Of a DNA stretch of 64,000 nt, positions 55,642 to 63,748 are shown in pieces. The DNA comes from a virus. Where the stretch lies: positions 1 through 64,000 of IMG/VR virus record IMGVR_UViG_3300048672_000475; one strand, 5' to 3'. The position numbers and the translations under genes were made by a program. How positions within the stretch are numbered: the stretch's first letter is position 1; every line of letters starts with the position of its first letter. The notes under the pieces are model-generated. The model worked only from the letters and a program-made list of their open reading frames with translations. It was not told where the DNA came from and ran no database searches.

Positions 55642-56079
55642 ATGGTCGCCATTGATATTATGATTGACCTGATAAAACGCTTCGAGGGCTGCAGGCTTGA
55701 GGCCTACAAGTGCCCCGCTGGCGTATGGACGATAGGGTACGGCTACACCCATGGGGTGAAAGAAGGGGACAAATGGACCCAGCAGCAGGCTGAATCGATG
55801 CTGTGGAAAGAAGCCGTCACCGTTATGGACCAGACGCTACAGACTAGCCCGAAACTGCGCAGCGCTACCCAAGGGCAGCAGGCTGCTATCGCGGATTTCG
55901 TCTACAACTGCGGGCTGGGGAACTACAAGACCTCGACCTTGCGACGTAACGTGGATGCCGGCGACTTTAATGAGGCTAGATATAGCATCATGATGTGGGT
56001 GAAAGCGACGGTGGACGGAAAGAGGGTAAAACTGCCAGGGTTGGTGAAACGCAGGCAGGCTGAAGCCGATCTATTGTAA
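55642..56079 (+). CDS. GH24 endolysin (lysozyme)
   Basis: 145 residues. IKRFEGCRLEAYKCPAGVWT then IGYGYTHGV is the lysozyme active site: Glu15, Cys24 at the usual Asp/Cys position and Thr30. FVYNCGLGNYKTSTL and GLVKRRQAEADLL close the fold. It cleaves the glycan MurNAc-GlcNAc bond. No signal or SAR sequence, so it needs the holin for export. Confidence 0.92.
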   Translation: MVAIDIMIDLIKRFEGCRLEAYKCPAGVWTIGYGYTHGVKEGDKWTQQQAESMLWKEAVTVMDQTLQTSPKLRSATQGQQAAIADFVYNCGLGNYKTSTLRRNVDAGDFNEARYSIMMWVKATVDGKRVKLPGLVKRRQAEADLL

Positions 56080-56102
56080 TTAACTAATTTAAAGGTAATA
56101 CC

Positions 56103-56522
56103 ATGGCAACATATCAAAAGTTTGAACTCGGAATCGAGAAAATGATGGAGGCGGGCAACGCGCAGACCGACACTTGGGCAGTGATCCTGTCTAACACCGC
56201 GCCCAACTTGGCCACCGCGACTGATGCGACATCCGTTACTGAGTTGTCAACGGGCGGCGGGTATACCGCAGGCGGAAACGCTTGTTCGGTAACATCAGCA
56301 GCGGCTACCGGTGGAACTTATAAGCTTGTTCTAGGAAGCCCAGCTACCTGGACTGCATCAGGTGCAGGCTTTACGTTCCGGTACGCTATTCTGTACAACG
56401 CGACACTGACGCAGTGTATCGGCATGTGGGACTACGGCTCGTCCGTCGTGATGAACGGCACGAACGGTGATACGTTCACAGCTACCCTCGACGGCACAAA
56501 CGGCGTATTCACTGTAGCGTAA
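56103..56522 (+). CDS. Virion structural protein candidate, 139 aa
   Basis: Gly/Thr/Ala-rich beta protein (TGGGYTAGGNACSVTSAAAT, VMNGTNGDTFTATLDGTNGV), resembling minor head-tail proteins found beside fibres in several podoviruses. Function inferred from place and composition. Confidence 0.6.
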   Translation: MATYQKFELGIEKMMEAGNAQTDTWAVILSNTAPNLATATDATSVTELSTGGGYTAGGNACSVTSAAATGGTYKLVLGSPATWTASGAGFTFRYAILYNATLTQCIGMWDYGSSVVMNGTNGDTFTATLDGTNGVFTVA

Positions 56523-56542
56523 TCGATATCGTTGGAGGGATT

Positions 56543-56977
56543 ATGTCCTTGATTGAAGAGATAACCGCTGGCCCCTTGGCTGCTGAGATAACGCCGTATA
56601 TTGCTAGTGGTGACGACGCAGCTATCGCGGATACCCTGAACCGCAGGGATATACCGGCGAAGAAGTCCGTGTCAGCGCACGACATACGCAAGTATATGAT
56701 GCTGAATGACCTGCTACTACAGATCGAGCTGTCTACCGAGTTCCCGTGCATCGCTACCAAGCGGGCACTGGAGGTATTCGAGACGTTCGACCTGTCGGAC
56801 GCCTTGGTGCTGAGCAAGTTCACAGGCATGCTGGACGCCCTCATGACCACAAGTACCGGGTTCGCTACTACGCACAAGGCTGCGCTGCTTGAACTGGGGG
56901 ATACCCTAGTCAGTAGGGCTGACCTGCTGGGGTTGACTGTAACCCCTACCGACGTAGCCCAAGCCCTTAGACCCTAG
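56543..56977 (+). CDS. Hypothetical helical protein, 144 aa
   Basis: Helical (AHDIRKYMMLNDLLLQIELS). Strong TTGGAGGGATT upstream. Lies between structural genes; role unknown. Confidence 0.55.
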   Translation: MSLIEEITAGPLAAEITPYIASGDDAAIADTLNRRDIPAKKSVSAHDIRKYMMLNDLLLQIELSTEFPCIATKRALEVFETFDLSDALVLSKFTGMLDALMTTSTGFATTHKAALLELGDTLVSRADLLGLTVTPTDVAQALRP

Positions 56978-56988
56978 GAGATAGTGAT

Positions 56989-57519
56989 ATGAAAAAGTTG
57001 TTATTGATATTGGCGTTATTACCCTCAGCGGCGTATGCGCAACTCGACCAGACACAGATTTCAGCGCTGCATACCGCAGCACTGGCCGATCCTACTGCCG
57101 TTGCGTGCATGAACGTAGGCGACGACGGGTGCCTGAATAACTACCTGAACAGCCCGACGACTTTCGTAGTGTGGAGAACTTCGGTGCCGCAAGAGGAAAT
57201 TACAGGCGTTGCGAGTTTTGACTGGACGCGGGTTGATAACCTGTCGGTCGGCAAGGCCCGTATTTGGGACTGGATGTTTAGAAACGGCCCGATTAACGCG
57301 GCTAATTCAAATGTTCGTGCGGGTATTGACGCTACCTGGACAGGCACTGCGGCTGATCTGGCTGTTCGAGCGAGCGTGTATACTAAATGCAAACGGTTTG
57401 CGACGGTAGCCGAGAAGGTATTGGCGACGGGCACTGGCACGGATGCGGTTCCAGGCGTCACTACATTCGATGGGTCTGTACCGTTTCAAGATACAGTTAA
57501 GATCAGGTTGGGCCAATAA
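56989..57519 (+). CDS. Protein with signal peptide, 176 aa
   Basis: MKKLLLILALLPSAAYAQ is a signal peptide; the rest (LNNYLNSPTTFVVWRTSVPQ, TKCKRFATVAEKVLATGTGT) resembles phage structural proteins of unknown type. A signal peptide in the fibre region is odd. Confidence 0.6.
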   Translation: MKKLLLILALLPSAAYAQLDQTQISALHTAALADPTAVACMNVGDDGCLNNYLNSPTTFVVWRTSVPQEEITGVASFDWTRVDNLSVGKARIWDWMFRNGPINAANSNVRAGIDATWTGTAADLAVRASVYTKCKRFATVAEKVLATGTGTDAVPGVTTFDGSVPFQDTVKIRLGQ

Positions 57520-57520
57520 C

Positions 57521-57970
57521 ATGGCTACGATCACTCAGGTACAAGCAACGAAAGCCTCGTTGACTGTTACGGGGTTAAGCACATTAGCCAACGCCACGTA
57601 CGTAGCATCCTCTGCTTATGACGCCACCACCAACAAGCCGATGGACGTGGTGGTGGAGGTAGAGGTTGCTACGACGAATACGCCTTCGGGTAACAAGCAG
57701 GTTGTTGTGTTTGCGCAGGCGTCTTTGGACGGTACGAACTACCAGTCCGGTCCGACGTCTGGCACCACGACCACCGACGAGCCAGACCTGACGTTATTGG
57801 GGACTGTGCCGGTAAACACGTCTACAACGACACATCGCAAAGCGTTCAGTCTGGCCGCTGCTTACGGGTTTCGCCCGCAGAAGTTTCAGATCGTACTTAA
57901 GAACGACCTCGGTGTAGCGTTGACATCCGGGGCTGTGTACACAGCAGAAATTAGTTATGTGAGTGCGTAA
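57521..57970 (+). CDS. Virion beta-sandwich protein candidate, 149 aa
   Basis: From ATG 57521 (MATITQVQATKASLTVTGLS). Beta-rich, ends KNDLGVALTSGAVYTAEISY, pattern of phage decoration or tail proteins. No named family. Confidence 0.6.
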   Translation: MATITQVQATKASLTVTGLSTLANATYVASSAYDATTNKPMDVVVEVEVATTNTPSGNKQVVVFAQASLDGTNYQSGPTSGTTTTDEPDLTLLGTVPVNTSTTTHRKAFSLAAAYGFRPQKFQIVLKNDLGVALTSGAVYTAEISYVSA

Positions 57971-57972
57971 GC

Positions 57973-59676
57973 ATGCCCGTACTGCTCAGGCCTAGCCTAC
58001 TTACCAGCCAGCCGCAAGGTACGGTTGCGCTAAACCGGGCTAACCCGCTGACGGTTGGCCTTGGTAATTTGTGGGTTGCTACGTCTTTAGCGGACGTAGC
58101 GACGGGTCTTCTACCGCTCTCAATAGGAAGCAGCACTACTTTTGATATACGCGGCGACAAGACCGGCGGGGCCATGCGCGCCTTGGTATCTACCGCTTCC
58201 ACATCATCGACTTTCGGGCTACAGTATCCGCTAGGGATACCGCTGACGGGCAACTTTACGCTATTTGCGTACTCGAAGCTAGACTTCAATACCTTTTTAA
58301 CATCATGCGCTATAGCTAACGACTACACGGGATCGGTAGGCACTACGGCGATTATTAAGAGCAGTGGCACCTATCATCCGAGGGGCTACGTAACTAACAG
58401 TGCCGGTACGGTAGTTCAGGCAAACTCGGCTACTACATTACCTACCGCGTTAATACTACAGACTCTGGTGTATAACGGGTCGAACATCCTTTTCTATGAG
58501 AACGGGGTACAAGTAGCTAGCGCGTCAGTTACGTCAATCAAGCAGTATGCCAGCCAGAAATTTTTAGTGGGTCATGGCGCCTCCGCGACTATCGCGGGCT
58601 ATATGGGTATGTGCGGCGCGTTCTCCCGTGCGCTGGCTCCCGCAGAGATTGCATCACTGGCAGCTAACCCATGGCAGCTTCTCAAGTCAACAAACCCGGT
58701 TATATCGGCCCTCACCACTGCGGCGGGTGCTACAAACTACAGCCTTACCTGCTCAGCAGGTGCGTACGCCTACACCGGCGTAGCTGCTGGGCTGAAAGTA
58801 GCGCATACGCTAACCTGCTCAGCGGGTGCGTACGCCTACATCGGCGTAGCCGCTGGGCTGAAAGTAGCGCATATGCTAACCTGTTCAGCGGGTGCGTACG
58901 CCTACACCGGCGTAGCTGCTGGGCTGAAAGTAGCGCATGTGCTAACCTGTTCAGCGGGCTCGTACGCCTATACTGGAGTGGCGGCTACTCTAAATTACGG
59001 GGCCGGCTCGGTTAGCTACAGCCTGACCTGCTCGGCGGGCGCGTACTCCCTTACTGGCGTAGCCTCAACGCTACACCGCGCGGTGATGCTCCCAGCAAGT
59101 GCGGGTAGCTACGTGGTTACCGGCGTAAGCGGTGGCCTACAAGTATCTCGGTCGATGCCGTGCGCCTCCGGCGCGTACACACTTACTGGAACTGCTGGCG
59201 CCCTAGGGGTCTCGCACACGCTTACATGTGCTACGGGTACGTATACGCATACCGGTGTTGCAGCGACGTTGATCTACTCCGGAGGCGCGGCGAGCTACGC
59301 GCTTACCTGCAGCCCTGGTAGTTACACGTACTCTGGTATAGCGTCTCTGCAACCGATAACCCGTGTAATGCCATGCAGTGCCGGCGGATATACGGTTACC
59401 GGCGGGACGGTTAGCTTTATCCGTGGGATCAACCTGTTGTGCGAAGCCGGCGCGTACTCACTTACCGGCGGTGCGGCGACACTTACGGCCTTCCAAGGCG
59501 CGGCTGTGTACGCATTGACCTGTAGTCCTGGCAGCTACGTGCTAACGGGCGGGGCCGGTATTCTGCAGTACCTAGCATCCGGAAAGATCATCGCTGACCA
59601 ACTCCATTGCGTGAAGCGGCTAGATACCGACGTGATGATTAGAACGGCGAGGCACTACCAGTTAATCCAGAGCTAG
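57973..59676 (+). CDS. Fibre-like protein: LamG-like head plus 12 tandem repeats
   Basis: 567 residues. Residues 1-235 form a concanavalin/LamG-like beta sandwich (FTLFAYSKLDFNTFLTS, YNGSNILFYENGVQVASASV). Residues 250-545 are about twelve repeats of 22-27 residues with the core LTCSAGAYAYTGVAAGLK, most with one Cys; the first four are nearly identical. The final 25 residues are unrelated. Probably a virion appendage for host or glycan binding. Confidence 0.75.
   Translation: MPVLLRPSLLTSQPQGTVALNRANPLTVGLGNLWVATSLADVATGLLPLSIGSSTTFDIRGDKTGGAMRALVSTASTSSTFGLQYPLGIPLTGNFTLFAYSKLDFNTFLTSCAIANDYTGSVGTTAIIKSSGTYHPRGYVTNSAGTVVQANSATTLPTALILQTLVYNGSNILFYENGVQVASASVTSIKQYASQKFLVGHGASATIAGYMGMCGAFSRALAPAEIASLAANPWQLLKSTNPVISALTTAAGATNYSLTCSAGAYAYTGVAAGLKVAHTLTCSAGAYAYIGVAAGLKVAHMLTCSAGAYAYTGVAAGLKVAHVLTCSAGSYAYTGVAATLNYGAGSVSYSLTCSAGAYSLTGVASTLHRAVMLPASAGSYVVTGVSGGLQVSRSMPCASGAYTLTGTAGALGVSHTLTCATGTYTHTGVAATLIYSGGAASYALTCSPGSYTYSGIASLQPITRVMPCSAGGYTVTGGTVSFIRGINLLCEAGAYSLTGGAATLTAFQGAAVYALTCSPGSYVLTGGAGILQYLASGKIIADQLHCVKRLDTDVMIRTARHYQLIQS
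58738..59575 (+). repeat. 66-bp tandem repeats within the fibre gene
   Basis: The first copies (58738-58960) repeat almost exactly with a 66-bp period; later ones diverge and vary from 66 to 81 bp. Suited to unequal recombination that changes repeat number. Confidence 0.85.
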
Positions 59677-59710
59677 CCACACTCCATACTGATAAATTGA
59701 AGGCGACCAC

Positions 59711-59827
59711 ATGAAAGGTATCCACTTACTCCTGAATAACGGGGGAACTCCGCTAGCCATGGCCGGGGATACGGGTATTTTGTACCGCTATCAGGTTAAA
59801 AACAAAACTTGGTATCGGGTGCAATAA
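59711..59827 (+). CDS. Hypothetical protein, 38 aa
   Basis: ATG 59711 behind TTGAAGGCG; stop overlaps the next ATG (TAATG). MKGIHLLLNNGGTPLAMAGD. Short but well coupled. Confidence 0.5.
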   Translation: MKGIHLLLNNGGTPLAMAGDTGILYRYQVKNKTWYRVQ

Positions 59828-60408
59828 TGGCGATTACTCGCGCGTCGAGACGTTTTAGTATAATGGTAAAAGCAGCCGTAATACCCAACAACCCTATACC
59901 AACCATCAGTGGTTTCACCATGAATACATACTCCGCAACACAGAAGGGCCCATTGAAAATACCAGGGTATATCGACAAAGATGAGGTTACCATCATCAAC
60001 GTGTACTGGGGCGCTCCGCCGTTCACCGCCAATGCAGTCTACCGCGAGGGTGACATCTGCACCCCCTCCGTGGATAACGGCTATTACTATCAGTGCACTA
60101 CCAACGGTGTGGCCGCTGCAACTGAGCCGACTGCATGGGGGCAAGTAACGCAGACCAGCGGTACGGCTAAATTCACTGCGATACCGTATGACTTGTTCGT
60201 GCTCCCCAGCGAGACTATCAGTACGTCTACCTGGGCGGCAACGACCGGGGTGACGCTTACAGGTTCCGCGCATACCGGTTTCGTAACGTCGGTCGAGGTT
60301 TCGATTACAGACGCTACGCTCACGACTTTCGAGCTTACCAATTCGATAACGAAGAGCAACGGCGAGAAGCGCGACCGGACGTTCATGTACAAGATAAATA
60401 CGCAGTAG
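59827..60408 (+). CDS. Virion protein with carbohydrate-binding-like module
   Basis: 193 residues from ATG 59827. Residues 60-115 (FTANAVYREGDICTPSVDNG, YYYQCTTNGVAAATEPTAWG) match the chitin-binding-like inserts common in phage fibres; the C-terminus is a beta domain. Likely a tail or fibre accessory. Confidence 0.65.
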   Translation: MAITRASRRFSIMVKAAVIPNNPIPTISGFTMNTYSATQKGPLKIPGYIDKDEVTIINVYWGAPPFTANAVYREGDICTPSVDNGYYYQCTTNGVAAATEPTAWGQVTQTSGTAKFTAIPYDLFVLPSETISTSTWAATTGVTLTGSAHTGFVTSVEVSITDATLTTFELTNSITKSNGEKRDRTFMYKINTQ

Positions 60409-60432
60409 CGCGGCGAGAAATACCGAATACCG

Positions 60433-60459
60433 AATGCCGGAAACATATCCGGCATTTTT
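60433..60459 (+). terminator. Intrinsic terminator after fibre genes
   Basis: 9-bp stem AATGCCGGA / TCCGGCATT, 6-nt loop, then TTTG. Ends the structural transcript. Confidence 0.75.
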
Positions 60460-60517
60460 GTGTTGTATCGTTTGACACTCCGTAGTAAACTTTAGGCATG
60501 TAATTTAAGGAGGGGAA

Positions 60518-60643
60518 ATGGACGCTACTGAAGCGAAAAGAGGCGATTTTAAATGCCGAAAAACGGCGGATGTATCGGGGTATCTTATTTTTATAACCAC
60601 TGTTGCGGTACTTATGGCATGCCTTCACTTTATATTTTGCTGA
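60518..60643 (+). CDS. Small membrane protein, 41 aa
   Basis: ATG 60518 with the very strong AAGGAGGGGAA site. Polar start then YLIFITTVAVLMACLHFIFC. Preceded by TTGACA at 60472 without a good -10. Role unknown. Confidence 0.55.
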   Translation: MDATEAKRGDFKCRKTADVSGYLIFITTVAVLMACLHFIFC

Positions 60644-60807
60644 TAGCGATGAGCATACTCGCCGCTGTAGTGGTATACACCCTATTGGCGGTATCGGAAG
60701 TTAGATACCGAGCGTCGCAAGATAGGGCATATGTTGACGGGGAGCTACGGAGGCTTAGGGCTAACCTAAACCACCATATAACGGCTGAAATAGACGATGG
60801 AAAGTAA
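60619..60807 (+). CDS. Membrane protein, 62 aa
   Basis: ATG 60619 gives a full TM helix (LYILLIAMSILAAVVVYTLL); ATG 60649, 5 nt after the preceding stop, is the alternative. C-terminus charged. Two adjacent small membrane genes could be a second holin pair, but they lie far from the lysozyme. Confidence 0.5.
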   Translation: MPSLYILLIAMSILAAVVVYTLLAVSEVRYRASQDRAYVDGELRRLRANLNHHITAEIDDGK

Positions 60808-61513
60808 CATACCCGAGCAACTAAAACGGTACAAAAAAGACCCTCTCGATATCCTGGATGGGCGCGTATTGCCGCCCGCATACCCTAGAGACGTGAAGCT
60901 GAAAAAACTATCCCATATCGCAGGTACTATCAATAAAGGTCGACCGGCTAAGTATCCGTGCGCGGAGGCGCTTCAGTATGCGGTCGAGCTGTACATGGAG
61001 CGGTTCGATCAGACCATACCGAGGGACGAGGAGTGGCGTAAGCGGTATCCATCAATCTACCCCACTATACCGGGGTTGGTGTACGCATTAGGCTTTGCGA
61101 GCAAAGACGAATTTAAGCGGCAAGCGCAACGTGACGAGGGGTTCAAATTCGTCGTCGAACAAGCGTTTACTCGTATCGAAGAATTCAAAAATGATTTGCT
61201 ACTAAAAGGCGGTAACTCAACTACTGGCGCTATGCACGATCTTGTCAACCACCATGGGTGGACGACTAAAGTGGAGCAGAATACCACGCTAAACGCCGGC
61301 AGCGATTTAGCAGCCCTCGTCCAAGCATTACAGGGTAAAGTACTGCGCCCCGTACTACCTATACAAGACAATGAAGAAATTGAAGACGCGGAATACGCGG
61401 AAACCGAGGCCAACGCTGAAGAGGTGGATGAGGTCTCTACTCAGGCTTTTCCGAATTCGGAAGAGTATGCCGAAGACGGCGAAATAGAAGATAGTATGGA
61501 GGATTTATTATGA
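60797..61513 (+). CDS. terS: Terminase small subunit
   Basis: 238 residues. GRPAKYPCAEALQYAVELYM, PTIPGLVYALGFASKDEF, RIEEFKNDLLLKGGNSTTGA and HDLVNHHGWTTKVEQNTT are typical of P22-gp3/other podovirus small terminases, which bind pac DNA and start packaging. The acidic tail ends SMEDLL. The large subunit must lie beyond the window. Confidence 0.8.
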   Translation: MESNIPEQLKRYKKDPLDILDGRVLPPAYPRDVKLKKLSHIAGTINKGRPAKYPCAEALQYAVELYMERFDQTIPRDEEWRKRYPSIYPTIPGLVYALGFASKDEFKRQAQRDEGFKFVVEQAFTRIEEFKNDLLLKGGNSTTGAMHDLVNHHGWTTKVEQNTTLNAGSDLAALVQALQGKVLRPVLPIQDNEEIEDAEYAETEANAEEVDEVSTQAFPNSEEYAEDGEIEDSMEDLL

Positions 61514-61755
61514 CCGAACTGCATGACTTTGGGTGGGCTGTAGCACAATTAAAAGTAGGGCATAAGGTATGCCGAGCAGGGTGGAATGGTAAGGGTATGT
61601 GGCTTGAACTTATCAGCGCAGGGGACTACGAGGTAACCGCTATGGGGTTTAGTCTTCTTCCGTGGATTGGTATGAAAACAGCGGATGATAAATTTGTACC
61701 CTGGCTCGCGTCTCATACGGATGTACTAACCGAAGATTGGGCGTATAAGGCGTGA
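61510..61755 (+). CDS. DUF2829 protein
   Basis: 81 residues. DFGWAVAQLKVGHKVCRAGW, NGKGMWLELI and PWIGMKTADDKFVPWLASHT match DUF2829, widespread in phages, function unknown. ATGA overlap with terS. Confidence 0.8.
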   Translation: MTELHDFGWAVAQLKVGHKVCRAGWNGKGMWLELISAGDYEVTAMGFSLLPWIGMKTADDKFVPWLASHTDVLTEDWAYKA

Positions 61756-61847
61756 ATAAATCCGGAGGACGCGCGACAAGGGCTTAGTACGGATGCGGGA
61801 CCGAACTTCCCGAAAGCTAAAAACGAAACACAAAACTGGAGAACAAA

Positions 61848-63689
61848 ATGATAAACGTAAAAGAGTACAGTACTCCGGTACTGATAACGACCCTTCGCGC
61901 CTATAACGAGGCATACCGTAGCGGGACGCCTTTGGTACCCGATCACGCCTACGATGCCTTGGTGGAAGAACTTCGATTCCGCATGCCGAGTCACCCATTC
62001 CTGCAAGAACCCGAGCCCGAACCGGAAAACGTATTCGGCAAGACGGCACCCCTCCCAGAGCGTATGCTATCCACCCAAAAAGCGTATACAACCGAAGAGG
62101 TGCAAAAATGGTGTGCGGAAGTAGACCGCGTTTCTAAAATGATAGGCGTAGCGCCGCTCGTCAAAGTGATGCCTAAGTTAGATGGGTATGCAGCGTACTA
62201 CGACGGCGAAAAGATGTATACGCGGGGCGACGGGCGGAACGGTACTGACATATCGCACGTATTAGAGTGCATGACCTTTGATATGACCGTCAAAGGTAAA
62301 GGCGAAATCGTCGTAGATTCAGATTTCTTTAAAGAGTACCTAGCAGACGAATTTGAGAATACACGCAATGTTATCGCGGCGGCGTTGAAAGAAGGCGAAA
62401 AATCCGACGCTGTATTGGCGGGGCTACAATCAGGCCATATTCGATTTGAAGCGTTCAGCAATTTGAGTGTTTCGCCTACTATTAAAGCAACGGACGCGCC
62501 GGCTATAATCGACACGCTGTGGACAGACATAATTACTAACTGCCCGTACGACACGGACGGCCTAGTATTTGAGGCGCTGGATGATGCTGTCAAAGACGAG
62601 ATGGGCGCTACCAATCATCATCACCGTTGGCAGATGGCGTACAAACGCAATACCGAGTTCTATGATGTTCGGGTAACGGGATTAACATGGCAAACAGCCA
62701 AGTCGGGCCGTATTACGCCAGTTGTCGAGCTGGAACCTACGCGCATCTCCGGCGTAACGGTGAGTCGCGCTACGGGACACCATGCGGGTAATGTGATTAA
62801 CCAAGGTATCGACGACGGTGCTATCGTCCGGGTATGCCGAAGCGGTCAGGTTATCCCCTATATCTCAGAAGTGGTAGCCGAGGCACCTTTCGGATTGGTA
62901 GCGCACCCCGGAGAATGCCCATCGTGCGGAGCCCCAACGCATTTGGACGGCGATAACTTGATGTGTACCAACGTCGCGGATTGCCCCGCACAGGTAGCGG
63001 GTAAAATTGAGCATTTTTTCAAAACGATTGGTAATTGTGACGGCTTCGGACCGGTTGTGTGTGAACAACTGGTTAAGTACGGAATAACTAGGGTATCTGA
63101 AGTGTACGGAATGTCTTCTCGGGAGTTTGGTACCGCCGGGTTCGGAGAGAAAACAGCGTTTAATTTATACAATGAGCTGCTTAATAGCACGCAACGGGAG
63201 ATAGAGGACTGGCGATTCTTAGCCGCATTCGGGATTCCTAACTTTGGGCCCGCGAGTTGTGAAAAATTACTTCAAAAATACCCGATAGCTCTGCTGGATG
63301 AGCTGGAGCCAGACGACTTAACTACCGTAGAAGGCATAGGGGAGCTAACGGCTAATTCTTTTTACCAGCAGTTCCAGAATTTAGATTATGACGGCGAATT
63401 TTGGGAGTTGCTAGATATGTTTAGGCTAAAACATACGCCAGTTTGCGGCCACAGGACAGGAAGCCTAGCTGGAAAAACGATTTGCTTTACCGGCACGATG
63501 ACTCAAGGTAGCCGCAAGGATATGGAAGCGTCGGCAAAAGCAAACGGCGCGACGGTGACTTCTAGCGTGAGTAGCAAGACGGATTATCTAGTCTGCGGCG
63601 AAAATGTAGGTGCGAACAAAACGGCTGCGGCGGCTAAGAATGGCGTTACGGTGTTGACGGAGGACGAGTATTTGGGGATGATCGGGTAA
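61848..63689 (+). CDS. ligA: NAD-dependent DNA ligase
   Basis: 613 residues. Domain Ia-like start (RAYNEAYRSGTPLVPDHAYD), adenylation lysine in VMPKLDGYAAYY, TRGDGRNGTDISH, OB fold GRITPVVELEPTRISGVTVS, zinc finger CPSCG and CTNVADCPAQ, HhH region (FGPASCEKLLQKYP, VEGIGELTANSFY) and BRCT (GKTICFTGTMTQGSRKDMEA). Seals nicks using NAD+. Slightly shorter than bacterial LigA (about 670). AACTGGAGAAC precedes the ATG. Confidence 0.93.
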   Translation: MINVKEYSTPVLITTLRAYNEAYRSGTPLVPDHAYDALVEELRFRMPSHPFLQEPEPEPENVFGKTAPLPERMLSTQKAYTTEEVQKWCAEVDRVSKMIGVAPLVKVMPKLDGYAAYYDGEKMYTRGDGRNGTDISHVLECMTFDMTVKGKGEIVVDSDFFKEYLADEFENTRNVIAAALKEGEKSDAVLAGLQSGHIRFEAFSNLSVSPTIKATDAPAIIDTLWTDIITNCPYDTDGLVFEALDDAVKDEMGATNHHHRWQMAYKRNTEFYDVRVTGLTWQTAKSGRITPVVELEPTRISGVTVSRATGHHAGNVINQGIDDGAIVRVCRSGQVIPYISEVVAEAPFGLVAHPGECPSCGAPTHLDGDNLMCTNVADCPAQVAGKIEHFFKTIGNCDGFGPVVCEQLVKYGITRVSEVYGMSSREFGTAGFGEKTAFNLYNELLNSTQREIEDWRFLAAFGIPNFGPASCEKLLQKYPIALLDELEPDDLTTVEGIGELTANSFYQQFQNLDYDGEFWELLDMFRLKHTPVCGHRTGSLAGKTICFTGTMTQGSRKDMEASAKANGATVTSSVSSKTDYLVCGENVGANKTAAAAKNGVTVLTEDEYLGMIG

Positions 63690-63690
63690 C

Positions 63691-63719
63691 TTGACAACAG
63701 ATCTGCCTCCAATTATCAT
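63691..63719 (+). promoter_or_regulatory. Promoter inside a hairpin before the last gene
   Basis: TTGACA (63691-63696), 17-bp spacer, TATCAT (63714-63719). Transcription would begin near 63726, within the loop of the inverted repeat 63704-63746. Confidence 0.7.
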
Positions 63720-63746
63720 ATATCGGAAATCTGATAACTGGAGGCA
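63704..63746 (+). promoter_or_regulatory. Inverted repeat hiding the ribosome site
   Basis: Arms 63704-63717 and 63733-63746 pair at 13 of 14 positions; the right arm holds ACTGGAGGCA, the ribosome site of the next gene. Read-through RNA from ligA would fold it away, RNA from the local promoter would not. Confidence 0.65.
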
Positions 63747-63748
63747 GT

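Noticed and set aside
60472-60498. TTGACA before the 41-aa membrane gene as a promoter
   Set aside because: The best -10 (TAGGCA) is only 15 bp away and would start transcription at the ribosome site; not supported.
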